Source: Alphaproteobacteria bacterium (GTDB lineage: Bacteria; Pseudomonadota; Alphaproteobacteria; Sphingomonadales; Sphingomonadaceae). Taken from it: a stretch of DNA of 43,460 nucleotides. The translations under genes were made by a program, and so were the position numbers. The notes under the pieces were generated by a model. It saw only the letters and a list, made by a program, of their open reading frames with translations. It did not search any database and was not told where the DNA came from. The stretch lies in assembly GCA_030430365.1 (NCBI GenBank), contig JAUIFP010000021.1, positions 1 through 43,460 of the forward strand. The letters run 5' to 3'. Positions 34,070 through 43,460 of this stretch are shown in pieces; positions within the stretch are counted from its first letter, which is position 1, and each line of letters starts with the position of its first letter.

Positions 34070-36287
34070 TCTTCTCGAAAAGGAACAGGCCGCCTCGGGC
34101 CTCACGCGCCGTTCGATGCTGAAGGCGAGTGTGATCGCCGGCGGCGGATTGATGATCGCCGCGTCCATTCCGCTTGCAGGCTGCGCGCCGGGCGAAGTGT
34201 CGAGCGACACGTTCAACGCCTGGGTACAGATCGCCAGTGACGGCACGATCACGCTGATGAATCAGAACCCCGAAATCGGGCAGGGCATCGCAACGATGCT
34301 GCCCATGCTGATCGCGGAAGAACTGGACGCCGATTGGGACAAGGTCGTGATCGAACAGGCCGATTACGATGCGGACAAATATTCGGGCCAGATCGCGGGC
34401 GGCAGCTTCGCGACGCCGACCCACTGGATGCCGATGCGCCAGGTGGGCGCGGCCACGCGCCAGATGCTCCTTGCCGCCGCGGCCGAGCGCTGGGGCGTTT
34501 CGGCAGACGGGCTGACTACCGAAAAATCCGTGGTGACGGATCCGGCATCGGGCAACACGCTTTCCTATGGCGATCTCGCCGAAGATGCGGCCAAGATTTC
34601 TCCGCCCGACATGGAGAGCGTCGCGCTCAAGGACGAGAAGGACTTCACCCTGATCGGCCAGAGCATCGGCGGCACGCACAGCCCCAAGATCGTGCGCGGG
34701 GAGCCGATCTTCGGCATGGATACCCAGCTGGACGGCATGGTCTATGCGGCGTTCGAGCGAGCTCCGGTCTTCGGTGCCAAGCTGGTTTCCGCCGACACGG
34801 CGCAGGCAGAGGCCGTGCCGGGCGTGGAGAAAGTCTTCGTCGTGAAAGGCGGGGACGATCCCTTCAAGCTGATCGACGGTGTTGCCATCGTCGCCAACAA
34901 TTGGTGGACCGCCAACAAGGCGCGCGAGAAGCTGAAGATCGAATGGGACAATGGCGAATGGGCTTCGCACAGCACCGAAGGCTACCAGAAGAAGGCAAGC
35001 CAGCTGATGGCGGGCCGCGCGGCGCACAAGCTGGCCGATAACGGAAATGTCGACCGGGCCTTCGCCTCTGCGGCCAAGGTGCTGGATGCGGAATATTCCT
35101 ATCCCTTCCTGGCCCACGTGCCGATGGAACCGCAGAATTCCACTGCGCTCTATCACGATGACGGGACGATGGAATTCTGGGCGCCTACCCAGACGCCGGA
35201 ACGCGCGCATGGAGATCTCGTGGAATATCTGGGCGTTTCGCCCGACAAGGTGAAGATTCACCTCACCCGCATGGGCGGCGGCTTCGGGCGCAGGCTCTAT
35301 AACGATTTCATGTTCCAGAACGCGGCCATCGCCAAGGAGATGCCGGGCACGCCCGTGCAGCTCATCTGGAGCCGCGAAGACGACGTGCACAGCGATTTCT
35401 ACCGCACGGCGGGCTGGCACCGCCTGCGCGCCGCGATCGATGGTTCGGGCAAGCTGACCGGGCTGGAAGATCACTTCGTCACATTCGGCAAGGGCGCCGA
35501 ATTCGCCGAATTCTCCGCCTCGATGGGTGAATCGGAATTCCCGGCGCATTTCGTGGACAATCTGCGTTACGGCTATTCGACGATGGAAACGCGCGTGCCG
35601 CTGGGCGCGATGCGGGCCCCGCGTTCCAATGCCATCGCTTTTACCATGCAGTCCTTCCTGGACGAGGTGGCGCATGCGCAGGGCCGGGACCTGCCTGCGC
35701 TGATGCTGGAACTGCTGGCGGAATCGAAGACCCTGCCGGGCGGCGGTTTCCGGCCGGATATGCCGGGCTTCAATTCCGACCGTGCACGGGCCGTGATCGA
35801 AAAAGTGCTCGACATGTCGAACTGGCAGTCCGGTGCCGGCGGCAATGGCAGCGGCAAGGGCTTCGGCTTCTATTTCAGCCATTTCGGCTATTTCGCCGAA
35901 GTGGTGGAAGTCAGCGTGTCCGGCTCCGGCCAGATTCAGCCACATCACGTGTGGGTGGCAGGCGATGTGGGCAAGCACATCATCAACCCCTTCGGTGCAC
36001 TGAACCAGGTCGAAGGGTCGGTGATCGACGGGCTGGGCCAGGCGGTTGCGCTCGCGGTGGAGATCAAGGACGGGGCGGTTCAGCAATCGAACTTCCACGA
36101 TTATCCGCTGCCGCGCATCCCGATCACGCCGCAGATCGATGTCGAATTCATCAAGTCGGACAATCCGCCGACGGGCCTGGGTGAGCCGGCATTGCCGCCG
36201 GTCGTCCCCGCGCTGACCAATGCGATCTTTGCCGCTACCGGTAAGCGCGTGCGTTCGCTGCCGATCGATCTGGACAATATCGCCTGA
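34062..36287 (+). CDS. iorB: Molybdopterin subunit of a molybdenum hydroxylase (IorB type), Tat-exported
   Basis: A 741-residue catalytic subunit holding the Mo cofactor. It begins with a twin-arginine signal (LTRRSMLKAS, hydrophobic GGGLMIAASIPLAGC), so the folded enzyme is exported; a lipobox-like LAGC follows. Cofactor-binding features include QNPEIGQGIATMLPML near the start, GGGFGRRLYND, and the C-terminal GLGEPALPP whose Glu is the catalytic base of the family. The subunit lacks a separate FAD partner here, as in isoquinoline oxidoreductase and related aldehyde dehydrogenases that feed cytochromes. It overlaps iorA and is convergent with Mo-cofactor maturation genes. Confidence 0.93.
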   Translation: MPDLLEKEQAASGLTRRSMLKASVIAGGGLMIAASIPLAGCAPGEVSSDTFNAWVQIASDGTITLMNQNPEIGQGIATMLPMLIAEELDADWDKVVIEQADYDADKYSGQIAGGSFATPTHWMPMRQVGAATRQMLLAAAAERWGVSADGLTTEKSVVTDPASGNTLSYGDLAEDAAKISPPDMESVALKDEKDFTLIGQSIGGTHSPKIVRGEPIFGMDTQLDGMVYAAFERAPVFGAKLVSADTAQAEAVPGVEKVFVVKGGDDPFKLIDGVAIVANNWWTANKAREKLKIEWDNGEWASHSTEGYQKKASQLMAGRAAHKLADNGNVDRAFASAAKVLDAEYSYPFLAHVPMEPQNSTALYHDDGTMEFWAPTQTPERAHGDLVEYLGVSPDKVKIHLTRMGGGFGRRLYNDFMFQNAAIAKEMPGTPVQLIWSREDDVHSDFYRTAGWHRLRAAIDGSGKLTGLEDHFVTFGKGAEFAEFSASMGESEFPAHFVDNLRYGYSTMETRVPLGAMRAPRSNAIAFTMQSFLDEVAHAQGRDLPALMLELLAESKTLPGGGFRPDMPGFNSDRARAVIEKVLDMSNWQSGAGGNGSGKGFGFYFSHFGYFAEVVEVSVSGSGQIQPHHVWVAGDVGKHIINPFGALNQVEGSVIDGLGQAVALAVEIKDGAVQQSNFHDYPLPRIPITPQIDVEFIKSDNPPTGLGEPALPPVVPALTNAIFAATGKRVRSLPIDLDNIA

Positions 36288-36290
36288 ACG

Positions 36291-36322
36291 TAAAAGGGGG
36301 GAACGGCTCCGGCCGCCCCCCT
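36291..36322 (-). terminator. Terminator between iorB and the mocA-like gene
   Basis: A seven-base-pair stem AGGGGGG/CCCCCCT with a 14-base loop fills the gap between the two convergent genes. On the minus strand it is followed by TTTTA (a run of A on the plus strand at 36291-36295), fitting an intrinsic terminator for the MocA-like gene. It may also slow plus-strand transcription, but there is no T tract in that direction. Confidence 0.65.
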
Positions 36323-36323
36323 C

Positions 36324-36941
36324 CTAGCGCAGCCACTCGGCCAAAGCGCCTTCGACCGCCCGGATCTCTTCGGGCGTGTCGACGTCGCTCAGCTCGCCCA
36401 CGGGCGTCGGCACCATGACCGTATCGGGATCTTCGCGCAGCAGCAGACCAGCGCCGCGATCGCCGCCGAGTTTCTGCAGCGGCCCAAAGCTTTCGCGGGT
36501 GAAAACTGCCGGAATGCCGGGCTTGCCGTCGGGATAGCGAACCGCGGAATTATGGCCGCGCATGGCGGCATAGATCAGGCGTTCCAGCAGTGCGGGGGTG
36601 ACCAGCGGCATGTCCGCCAGCATCAGCAGCAGCCTGTCGCAGCCGGCCAGCTCGGCATGGCGCGCGGCGAGGGCGACCGAGGTCGAAAGCCCTTCCTGCG
36701 CATCGGGATTGCGGATCAGCTCCGCCTCTCCGGCCTCTGCAGCCTCCAGGGCGAAGGCAGGCGCATCCTCGCCCACCACGATCGCGCAGGCCGCCCGGTC
36801 CATGGTCAGCGCGGCCTCCAGCGCATAGCTGCCCAGCGGCTTGCCCATCACCGGGGCGTCCAGCTTGCCGCCGCCGAAGCGCGATCCCTGCCCGGCGGCC
36901 AGAAGGGCCACGAATAGCCCCCAATTCGCCGTTCCGCTCAT
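36324..36941 (-). CDS. mocA: Molybdenum-cofactor nucleotidyltransferase, MocA-like
   Basis: A 205-residue nucleotidyltransferase with the signature loop LLAAGQGSRFGGGKLDAPVM at residues ~13-32, a second motif LLMLADMPLVTPALLERLI with the metal-binding Asp, and GKPGIPAVF. MocA adds CMP to molybdopterin to form the cytosine dinucleotide cofactor used by xanthine-oxidase-family enzymes. It overlaps the XdhC-like gene by four bases and faces iorAB, its probable client. MobA (GMP transfer) is less likely given the client family. Confidence 0.88.
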   Translation of the reverse strand: MSGTANWGLFVALLAAGQGSRFGGGKLDAPVMGKPLGSYALEAALTMDRAACAIVVGEDAPAFALEAAEAGEAELIRNPDAQEGLSTSVALAARHAELAGCDRLLLMLADMPLVTPALLERLIYAAMRGHNSAVRYPDGKPGIPAVFTRESFGPLQKLGGDRGAGLLLREDPDTVMVPTPVGELSDVDTPEEIRAVEGALAEWLR

Positions 36942-37780
36942 CGGTGGGGATGCAGCATTTCATAGGCCCCGACCACTTCGGCCATGATCGAGAGCGCCAG
37001 AACGCCGGCATCGCGGCTATGCGGGATCAGGCCGACCGGCCCGGTGATGCGCGCCAACTCCGCCTCGCCATGCCCGGCAGCCCGAAGCCGCTCCATCCGG
37101 CTTTCGCGGGCCGGGGCGCCGCCTTGCGCGCCGATATAGAAGGCGGGGCTCTTCAGCGCCCATTCCAGCAGCACATGCTCCCATTCGTGATCATGGAACA
37201 GCAGCAGCACCGCCGTCCACGGATCGACCGCAATGTCCGCCGGCGCCTGGCCGAGCGAAATGCCCTGGCCCGCCTCGCGCCACTCGGCCTCGATCCCCTG
37301 CGCCGCCGCGAGCTGCTGCAGCGCGGCGCATTCGCTGCCGGCGCCCAGGATGACGAGCCGCAGGGCGGGAATGTAGGAGCGTTTCGCGATGAAGCCGGCC
37401 TGGCTGCTCAGCGGCAGATTCAGAGCGGCCTCCTGCCGCTGGCCGATCCGCTCCACGCAGGCTGCCAGGGCGCTGCGGTCCGGCGCCGGGTCGACCAAAA
37501 TGTCCAGGCCCGATCCGCATGGCAGGCGGAAGTCGATAAAGGGGGAGCCTTCGCCATAGCGCAGCAGCTTCGCCTCGCCCGTCTGCATGGCCAGCTCCGC
37601 CTGGTTCGCCAGTTCGCGGTCCAGGCAATTATCCGCCATGTCCCCGGCGATAGAACCGTCGCGCCCCACGGCCAGCTGCGCACCGCAGCGCCGCGAAAAG
37701 CTGCCTTCCACATTCACCAGGGTGCACAGCGCCGCATCCCCTGCCGCGGCGTGTTCCAGTGCATCGCGATCGCTTGTCAT
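36938..37780 (-). CDS. xdhC: XdhC-family molybdenum-cofactor maturation factor
   Basis: A 280-residue XdhC/CoxF-type protein: N-terminal XdhC domain (TLVNVEGSFSRRCGAQLAVG, GDMADNCLDRELANQA) and C-terminal Rossmann-like domain (LRLVILGAGSECAALQQLAA, DPWTAVLLLFHDHEWEHVLL, FYIGAQGGAPARESR, GPVGLIPHSRDAGVLALSI). XdhC binds Mo cofactor, promotes its sulfuration and inserts it into the apoenzyme. ATG 37780, with AGGTGAGG before it, is preferred to the GTG two codons upstream. It is coupled to the MocA-like gene. Confidence 0.9.
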   Translation of the reverse strand: MTSDRDALEHAAAGDAALCTLVNVEGSFSRRCGAQLAVGRDGSIAGDMADNCLDRELANQAELAMQTGEAKLLRYGEGSPFIDFRLPCGSGLDILVDPAPDRSALAACVERIGQRQEAALNLPLSSQAGFIAKRSYIPALRLVILGAGSECAALQQLAAAQGIEAEWREAGQGISLGQAPADIAVDPWTAVLLLFHDHEWEHVLLEWALKSPAFYIGAQGGAPARESRMERLRAAGHGEAELARITGPVGLIPHSRDAGVLALSIMAEVVGAYEMLHPHR

Positions 37781-37954
37781 CCTCACCTGCTTATTGCGAT
37801 TGTGCTTTCATGCAAAGCCTAGCCGGGCATGGCCGCCCCGGCACGTAAATTATCGCGTTAATGGTTATTGACGTCGCGTGCAAAGCGCGCTCGATTGGCC
37901 CGGGTGGAGAAACGCAGGCTGCGCAGATTGCGGCCGAGTTTGGGAGAGTATTGA

Positions 37955-38902
37955 ATGAGCATTTCGCGCCATCTGGTCGATCCGGAAATCATACCGCTTC
38001 TGGAGATGCCGGATATGGACATTGCCGCGCCCGGCAAGCTGGAAGAGGTGCGGGACGATCCGCGTTTCGCGATCGAGAATATGCCGCCGCCGCCTTTCGA
38101 AATTACGGAAGCCTATGCGCCGGTGCCCGGCGGCCCGGATGTGAAGCTGGTGGTAATCAATCCGCCGTCCCAGAAGAAAGACCGCCCGGCGATACTGCAT
38201 CTCCACGGCGGCGGGATGGTGATCGGTTCGGCCGACATGGCCCGGATGGGCAAGCCCGAACAGGCGCTGGAGCTGGATTGCGTGGTGGTTTCGGTCAATT
38301 ACCGCCTGGCGCCGGAAACGCCCTTTCCCGGCCCGCAGGAAGACAATTACGCCGCGCTCACATGGCTGGCGGAAAATGCGGCCAGCCTGGGCGCCGATTC
38401 TTCCAAGATCCTGGTGATGGGTGAAAGCGCGGGCGGCGGGCTGGCGGCGGCCCTCTCTCTGATGGCGCGCGACCGGGGCGGCCCGAAGATCATCGGCCAG
38501 GCGCTGCTCTATCCGATGCTCGATCACCGCACTGGCGGGCCGGACGATGTGTGGAAGAACAAGCATACGGGCGAGTTCATCTGGGACCGCAACAAGAACC
38601 AGTTCGGCTGGGAGGCGCTGCGCGGCGATTACAATCCGTCCGACGAGCGCAAGGGCTGGTTCTCTCCCGCATTGGCCGAAGACCTTTCGGGCCTGCCGCC
38701 GACTTATCTGGCCACGGGCGCGCTGGACCTGTTCCTGGACGAGGATCTGGATTTCGCGCGCCGCCTGATCGATGCCGGCGTCCCGACGGAGCTGCATGCC
38801 TATCCCGGCGCCGTCCATGCGTTCGATATGGTGCCCGAAACCGCGCTGCAGGCCCAGGCACAGGCCAATCTGAGCTTCGGGCTCAAGCGCCTGCTGGGTT
38901 AG
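37955..38902 (+). CDS. Alpha/beta-hydrolase of the hormone-sensitive lipase family
   Basis: A 315-residue cytoplasmic esterase of family IV. The oxyanion HGGG motif (ILHLHGGGMVIGS), the nucleophile elbow GESAGG, the acid in LATGALDLFLDEDL and the His in YPGAVHAFDMV form a complete active site. GGGAGAG lies six bases before the ATG. No signal peptide is seen. These enzymes cleave short-chain acyl esters; the natural substrate is unknown. It is a single gene between the divergent xdhC and convergent slipin genes. Confidence 0.9.
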   Translation: MSISRHLVDPEIIPLLEMPDMDIAAPGKLEEVRDDPRFAIENMPPPPFEITEAYAPVPGGPDVKLVVINPPSQKKDRPAILHLHGGGMVIGSADMARMGKPEQALELDCVVVSVNYRLAPETPFPGPQEDNYAALTWLAENAASLGADSSKILVMGESAGGGLAAALSLMARDRGGPKIIGQALLYPMLDHRTGGPDDVWKNKHTGEFIWDRNKNQFGWEALRGDYNPSDERKGWFSPALAEDLSGLPPTYLATGALDLFLDEDLDFARRLIDAGVPTELHAYPGAVHAFDMVPETALQAQAQANLSFGLKRLLG

Positions 38903-38941
38903 CATTGGCGGCAGACGGGGCCCATCGCCGCGCGGTGGGCC

Positions 38942-39721
38942 TCAGCCTTCCTTCTTGTCCTTCTTCATCCCGTCGAACCAGTCTTTCAGGTTCATCGGGA
39001 AGGGGAAGATCACTGTCGAAGTATTCTGCTCGTTCGCCAGCGTATTGAGTGTGGAGAGATAGCGCAGCTGCATCGCTTCGGGCACTTCGTTCAGGATCCG
39101 GGCCGCATCGACCAGGCGGTTGGCGGCCTGATGTTCGCCTTCCGCATTGATCACCTTGGCGCGCCTCTCGCGCTCGGCCTCCGCCTGGCGGGCAATCGCG
39201 CGGATCATGGATTCGTCGATGTCGACATGCTTGATCTCGACATTGGCGACCTTGATGCCCCAGGCATCGGTCTGCTTGTCCAGGATCTCCTGAATGTCCT
39301 CGTTCAGCTTGTCCCGCTCGGTCAGCATCTCGTCCAGATCGTGCTTGCCCAGCACGGAACGCAGCGTGGTCTGCGCCAGTTGGCTGGTCGCGGCGATGAA
39401 GTCTTCCACCTGGATCACCGCGCTTTGGGGATCGAGCACGCGGAAATAGACCACCGCATTCACCTTCACCGAGACATTGTCGCGCGAGATCACGTCCTGC
39501 GTCGGCACGTCCAGCACCACCGTGCGCAAATCGGTGCGTACGATCTGCTGCACGAAGGGGATCAGGATGATCAGTCCCGGGCCCTTCACGCCGGTGAAGC
39601 GGCCCAGGGTGAAGATCACCCCGCGCTCATATTCGCGCAGGATCTTGATCGCCGCCCACAGGAAGATGATCACCAGCAGCAGAAGCGGAGTGTAGAAGCC
39701 GATATTGCCGAGGATTTCCAT
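38942..39721 (-). CDS. Slipin/stomatin-like SPFH membrane protein
   Basis: A 259-residue SPFH protein. An N-terminal hydrophobic segment ([19 protein letters not shown]) anchors it, followed by the stomatin core: [40 protein letters not shown] and [20 protein letters not shown]. Such proteins form ring-like oligomers that organise membrane microdomains. AGGAGAG precedes the ATG, twelve bases after the NfeD stop. Slipin and NfeD genes are commonly paired, with the NfeD protease domain reported to cleave the slipin C-terminus. Confidence 0.93.
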   Translation of the reverse strand: MEILGNIGFYTPLLLLVIIFLWAAIKILREYERGVIFTLGRFTGVKGPGLIILIPFVQQIVRTDLRTVVLDVPTQDVISRDNVSVKVNAVVYFRVLDPQSAVIQVEDFIAATSQLAQTTLRSVLGKHDLDEMLTERDKLNEDIQEILDKQTDAWGIKVANVEIKHVDIDESMIRAIARQAEAERERRAKVINAEGEHQAANRLVDAARILNEVPEAMQLRYLSTLNTLANEQNTSTVIFPFPMNLKDWFDGMKKDKKEG

Positions 39722-39732
39722 GGGTGCTCTCC

Positions 39733-41151
39733 TTAGGTTTGCTCGCTGCCTTCAGGCGCCGCCGCAACCGACAGGCGCAGGCCTTTCACGCCCAGGACGA
39801 CGACACGCTCGCCCTTCTTGAGGGCTTCGGGCCCGGTCGCATTCCAGCGTTCGCTATGGACGAAGACATGGCCCTTGCCGCCCTTCCAGTCGCTGACTTC
39901 GCCGCCCGCACCGATCAGCTCTTCCTGGCCAGAGCGGACCGGGTGGCGGAAGGATTTGATGCTGACCCGCGCGATGAAGAACAGCAGCACGGCGCTGAAC
40001 ACGCCGAGCGCGGCGATGATCGACCAGTCGATCTGGAATTCGGGAACGTCGGTGTCGACCATGATGGCCGATCCGATCACGAAGGAGGCCAGGCCCCCTA
40101 TGCCCAATATGCCGAAGGACGGGGCGAAGGCTTCCGCCACCATCAGCGCCAGGCCCAGCACGATCAGAGCGACGCCCGCAAAGTCCACCGGCAGGGCAGT
40201 GAGCCCGTAAAGCGCGACCAGCAGCGAAATCCCGCCGATCGTGCCGGGCACCAGCGATCCGGGATTCATGAATTCGAAGAACAGCCCGTAAATGCCCACC
40301 ATCATCAGGATCATGGCGACATTGGGATTGGTAATGGTGGCCAGCAATTCGGTCGTCCAGTCCGGCTCCACTTCGGCGACGGCCATATCGCTGGTTGAAA
40401 GCACCTGCTCCTGGCCCGCGACTTCCACGCTGCGCCCGTCGAGCTGTTCAAGCAACGCCGTCCGGTCCGCGGCGACGATATCGATGACGCCCTGTTCCAG
40501 CGCCGCACTGGCAGACAGGCTGGAGGCCTGGCGCACCGCCTCTTCCGCCCAGTCCGCATTGCGCCCGCGCATCTCCGCCAGGGAACGGATATAGGCGACC
40601 GCGTCGTTCACTGCCTTGCGCTCACTGGCATTGGCGGGCGCCGCCGCAGCCTCTTCGCCTTCTTCGCCGTCACCGGCGGGGGAAGGGGAGCCGCCGATCT
40701 GGATCGGCGTGGCCGCGCCCAGATTGGTGCCCGGCGTCATGGCGGCGATATGGCTGGCATAGAGGATATAGGTTCCCGCGCTGGCAGCTCTCGCGCCGCT
40801 GGGATGGACATAGGTCGCCACCGGGATCGGCATGGCCAGAATGCCCTGGATGATCTTGCGCATGCTGGTGTCCAGCCCGCCGGGCGTATCCATTTCGATG
40901 ATTACCAGGCTGGCATTTTGCTCGCGCGCCCGTTCCAGCCCGCTGGTGATATAGGCGGCGCTGGCGGGGCCGATCGCGCCTTCCAGCGTCAGCACCAGCG
41001 CCTGATTTTGCTGTGCAGGGGCGGGGCTCTCTTGCGCGGTTTGCGCAGCGGCGGGCGCGGCCCAGGCCAGGCTCGCCAGGGCAGTGAGAAGCGCGAATGT
41101 AGCAAGCCGTAAGCTGCTGATTGCGCTGACTAATCCTGAGAAGGGCAGCAT
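39733..41151 (-). CDS. NfeD family protein with ClpP-like serine protease domain
   Basis: A 472-residue long-form NfeD. ATG 41151 has GAGGAAGG upstream and opens a signal/membrane segment ([20 protein letters not shown]). A ClpP/SppA-like domain follows: [40 protein letters not shown] with the probable nucleophile Ser, and [10 protein letters not shown] with the probable base Lys. Then come about four membrane helices (for example [30 protein letters not shown]) and a C-terminal OB-fold ([20 protein letters not shown]). It works with the slipin encoded next. A longer frame to 41268 lacks a binding site. Confidence 0.92.
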   Translation of the reverse strand: MLPFSGLVSAISSLRLATFALLTALASLAWAAPAAAQTAQESPAPAQQNQALVLTLEGAIGPASAAYITSGLERAREQNASLVIIEMDTPGGLDTSMRKIIQGILAMPIPVATYVHPSGARAASAGTYILYASHIAAMTPGTNLGAATPIQIGGSPSPAGDGEEGEEAAAAPANASERKAVNDAVAYIRSLAEMRGRNADWAEEAVRQASSLSASAALEQGVIDIVAADRTALLEQLDGRSVEVAGQEQVLSTSDMAVAEVEPDWTTELLATITNPNVAMILMMVGIYGLFFEFMNPGSLVPGTIGGISLLVALYGLTALPVDFAGVALIVLGLALMVAEAFAPSFGILGIGGLASFVIGSAIMVDTDVPEFQIDWSIIAALGVFSAVLLFFIARVSIKSFRHPVRSGQEELIGAGGEVSDWKGGKGHVFVHSERWNATGPEALKKGERVVVLGVKGLRLSVAAAPEGSEQT

Positions 41152-41260
41152 GTCTTCGCCTTCCTCTCCGATCGTTTGGGGAGACACTATCATATTCATC
41201 GCAATCATGCCGAGATTTGTGGCGTTTCGCTGCGAAAAATCACGGCATGGGTGATTTGAT

Positions 41261-41297
41261 CTTGACATATATAACCAAAACGGTTAGCAAAGTCAAG
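41261..41297 (-). promoter_or_regulatory. Sigma-70 promoter with palindromic operator upstream of nfeD
   Basis: On the minus strand TTGACT (41296-41291), a 17-base spacer and TATATA (41273-41268) form a near-consensus promoter about 115 bases before nfeD. The spacer and -10 region hold the palindrome TAACC-N5-GGTTA at 41272-41286, and the whole element is bracketed by CTTGAC and GTCAAG. A repressor bound there, such as a TetR-type protein, would block RNA polymerase. The plus strand also has TTGACA at 41262 but only a poor -10. Confidence 0.72.
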
Positions 41298-41446
41298 TCC
41301 CGTAACCTCAGCGGGATGCGGATCGGGGGCGGCATGGCCGGCTGAACCTGCTTCCACCTGTCTCATTTTGGGACAATCGCGGCTGGCGCTTGATGCGTCG
41401 GGGAGGCGGCTTCACTCGCCGGCTCCGCCCGTCCTGTTTTGCTCAC

Positions 41447-41629
41447 GCGGAGAGGATGGAAGCCTGCAGACACCGGATGTGGTGCGGCGTTTCAGCCGCA
41501 GGGACCAAGGAGCAATGCGAGCCCGCTCCTGATTGTCCCGGCCGGTGGCGGGAGAAAGGGCCGAACCTGTGCGCGGATAGAGCGGAACTGGAACGCACCG
41601 GTCAGTCGCAAGCATTTCCATCCGCCCGC
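41447..41629. ncRNA. Candidate structured RNA of unknown family
   Basis: In a gene-free stretch, GGATGGAA (41454-41461) pairs with TTCCATCC (41616-41623), extended by GCGG/CCGC, closing a ~180-base domain. Inside, in order, are hairpins CACC/GGTG (41471-41484), GCGGC/GCCGC (41484-41499), a two-part stem GGGAC/GTCCC with AGGAGC/GCTCCT (41501-41539), CGGCC/GGCCG (41539-41563) and GTGCG/CGCAC (41569-41598). The layout resembles a multibranched RNA. Strand and family are unknown; I recognise no RNase P, tmRNA, SRP, cobalamin or TPP signature. Some pairing is expected by chance at this GC content. Confidence 0.35.
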
Positions 41630-41744
41630 CAGACCTGACGCCCGTGGGCCTTCCGGCCCCGGCGCCAGCCGCGCGATCCGTTACTTCCATTGGGCGTAAT
41701 GTCCGGGTTCGCCGCCGGATGAATAGGTGTGTCCGACCGCTCTG

Positions 41745-41824
41745 GTCATCCCGGACTTGTTCCGGGATCCCGCTTTCTTTGCCGACAAGTAAAAAGCTGG
41801 ACCCCGGGACAGGCCCGGGGTGAC
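41745..41824. repeat. Palindromic REP-like intergenic element
   Basis: The element begins GTCATCCCGGACTTGTTCCG and ends CCCGGGGTGAC. It contains an inner palindrome CCCGGACTTGTTCCGGG (41750-41766) and a second one around CCCCGGGACAGGCCCGGGG (41802-41820), with outer ends that can pair. This pattern matches dispersed intergenic repeats I know from sphingomonad genomes. It is non-coding and lies 35 bases past the stop of the convergently placed membrane-protein gene. Confidence 0.75.
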
Positions 41825-41858
41825 ATTGTGTAAATGAGTGCCGACGCCCTCATTTCCC

Positions 41859-42518
41859 TCATTCCTCTGCTTCCGGCAGAGCGCGGAACATCAGTGCCAG
41901 GAAGATCGCGCTGGCGGGGAAGGTGATCGCCCAGGCCGAGGCGAGCCAGATCAGCGGCGGCAATGCCATCTGGAACAGCAGGAAGGGCAGCAGCAGCCCG
42001 TTAGCGATCAGCGCGCCCTTGGCAAGGCCGCTGGCCGGCAACCGGGGCAGGCCGAATGCAGCCATCAGCGTCGCGGCGGACATCAGGCTATAGCCGTATA
42101 GATCGACCGCGAAGAGGAAGGACTCGTAAGGCACGAACAGCAGCAGTTCGATGCCTTGGGTCGCTCCCGCGGCGAGCCTGGGCGCCACGAAAGTGAGCTG
42201 CACGAAATAGACGAGGCCGGTGAGCGTGGCATACATTCCCGCGAAGCCGAGCGCGGCCAGAGTGAAGACCTTGCGGCCCGGCGGCGCGGCGCAGTGCAGC
42301 GCGGCCATCGTCACCACGAAGGCTGGGCCGAGCAGCAAAGACGGGCCGAGCAGCAACAGGATGCCGAGCGGCGTGCTCGCGCTCTCGGGCCCGCCGGCGG
42401 AACCCAGCATGCCCGCCCATTCGAACAATTGCGCGACGATATAGGCGATGCTCAGCGCGGCGGCGCAGATCGCCGCCCAGAAGCCCACGCGCTTTGTGGA
42501 AGGGGAAGCTGCCACCAT
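41859..42518 (-). CDS. Six-TM hypothetical membrane protein
   Basis: A 219-residue integral membrane protein with about six hydrophobic segments (AICAAALSIAYIVAQLF, GILLLLGPSLLLGPAFVV, LAALGFAGMYATLTGLVYF, a segment around LLFVPYESFLFAVDL, ANGLLLPFLLFQMALPPLIW, ITFPASAIFLALMF). A strong GGAGGGGGGAG site precedes the ATG. No family is recognised. It follows acs by 24 bases and is probably co-transcribed with it, but nothing links its role to acetate. Confidence 0.8.
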   Translation of the reverse strand: MVAASPSTKRVGFWAAICAAALSIAYIVAQLFEWAGMLGSAGGPESASTPLGILLLLGPSLLLGPAFVVTMAALHCAAPPGRKVFTLAALGFAGMYATLTGLVYFVQLTFVAPRLAAGATQGIELLLFVPYESFLFAVDLYGYSLMSAATLMAAFGLPRLPASGLAKGALIANGLLLPFLLFQMALPPLIWLASAWAITFPASAIFLALMFRALPEAEE

Positions 42519-42542
42519 GCGCTCCCCCCTCCCGTTCTTCCG

Positions 42543-43460
<918 letters not shown>

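Noticed and set aside
33810-36098. Open frame of 762 codons opposite the iorA/iorB genes
   Set aside because: Antisense shadow of well-supported enzyme genes; the translation shows no family features.
41390-41690. Short frames on both strands over the candidate RNA region
   Set aside because: Cys/Arg-rich, low-quality translations without family features, and paired-stem structure explains the sequence better.

Overview
The window looks like chromosomal DNA of a sphingomonad-type alphaproteobacterium. This is inferred from high GC, a sphingomonad-style TonB-dependent receptor with oxidative and hydrolytic catabolic genes, and a palindromic repeat of a kind common in that group. No rRNA, tRNA, CRISPR array, transposase or phage gene was seen.

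Left part (1-16033). The window opens inside flhA, followed by a translationally coupled TPR gene. Next comes an accessory block: a LysR regulator, a large TonB-dependent receptor, an iron-type alcohol dehydrogenase, a beta-lactamase-fold esterase and an alpha/beta-hydrolase whose nucleophile position is Ala. After it, on the minus strand, lie remains of a second flagellar run: a small unknown gene, a TPR gene, and a scar in which a flagellar rod/hook gene 5' end, a FliJ-like coiled-coil piece and the last ~31 codons of fliA are joined. Motility is probably lost or altered at this locus. Two periplasmic lipoproteins follow: an SMP-30-type lactonase and a PQQ/haem-c alcohol dehydrogenase.

Central part (16034-33017). 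This is a complete-looking Lap-type biofilm adhesin system: a 2883-residue type I-secreted adhesin with an N-terminal Ala-Ala-Gly site, two tandem 266-residue repeats, a VWA domain, RTX repeats and EF-hand-like loops; then an OmpA-like protein, a TolC-like channel, a LapB-like ABC exporter, a SleB-like cell-wall hydrolase and a LapC/HlyD adaptor, with overlapping stops and starts at the last two junctions. A LapG-type Cys protease lies convergently downstream. No LapD/GGDEF-EAL receptor is in the window. The OmpA-like protein and the hydrolase inside the export operon are the most unusual part.

Right part (33018-43460). A two-subunit molybdenum hydroxylase (IorAB type) faces its likely maturation genes (XdhC- and MocA-like) across a terminator. 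Then come an HSL-family esterase and a NfeD-slipin membrane pair whose upstream region carries a near-consensus promoter with a palindrome in its spacer. A gene-free stretch holds a candidate structured RNA and a palindromic repeat. It is followed by a six-TM protein and the 3' half of acetyl-CoA synthetase, cut by the window edge.
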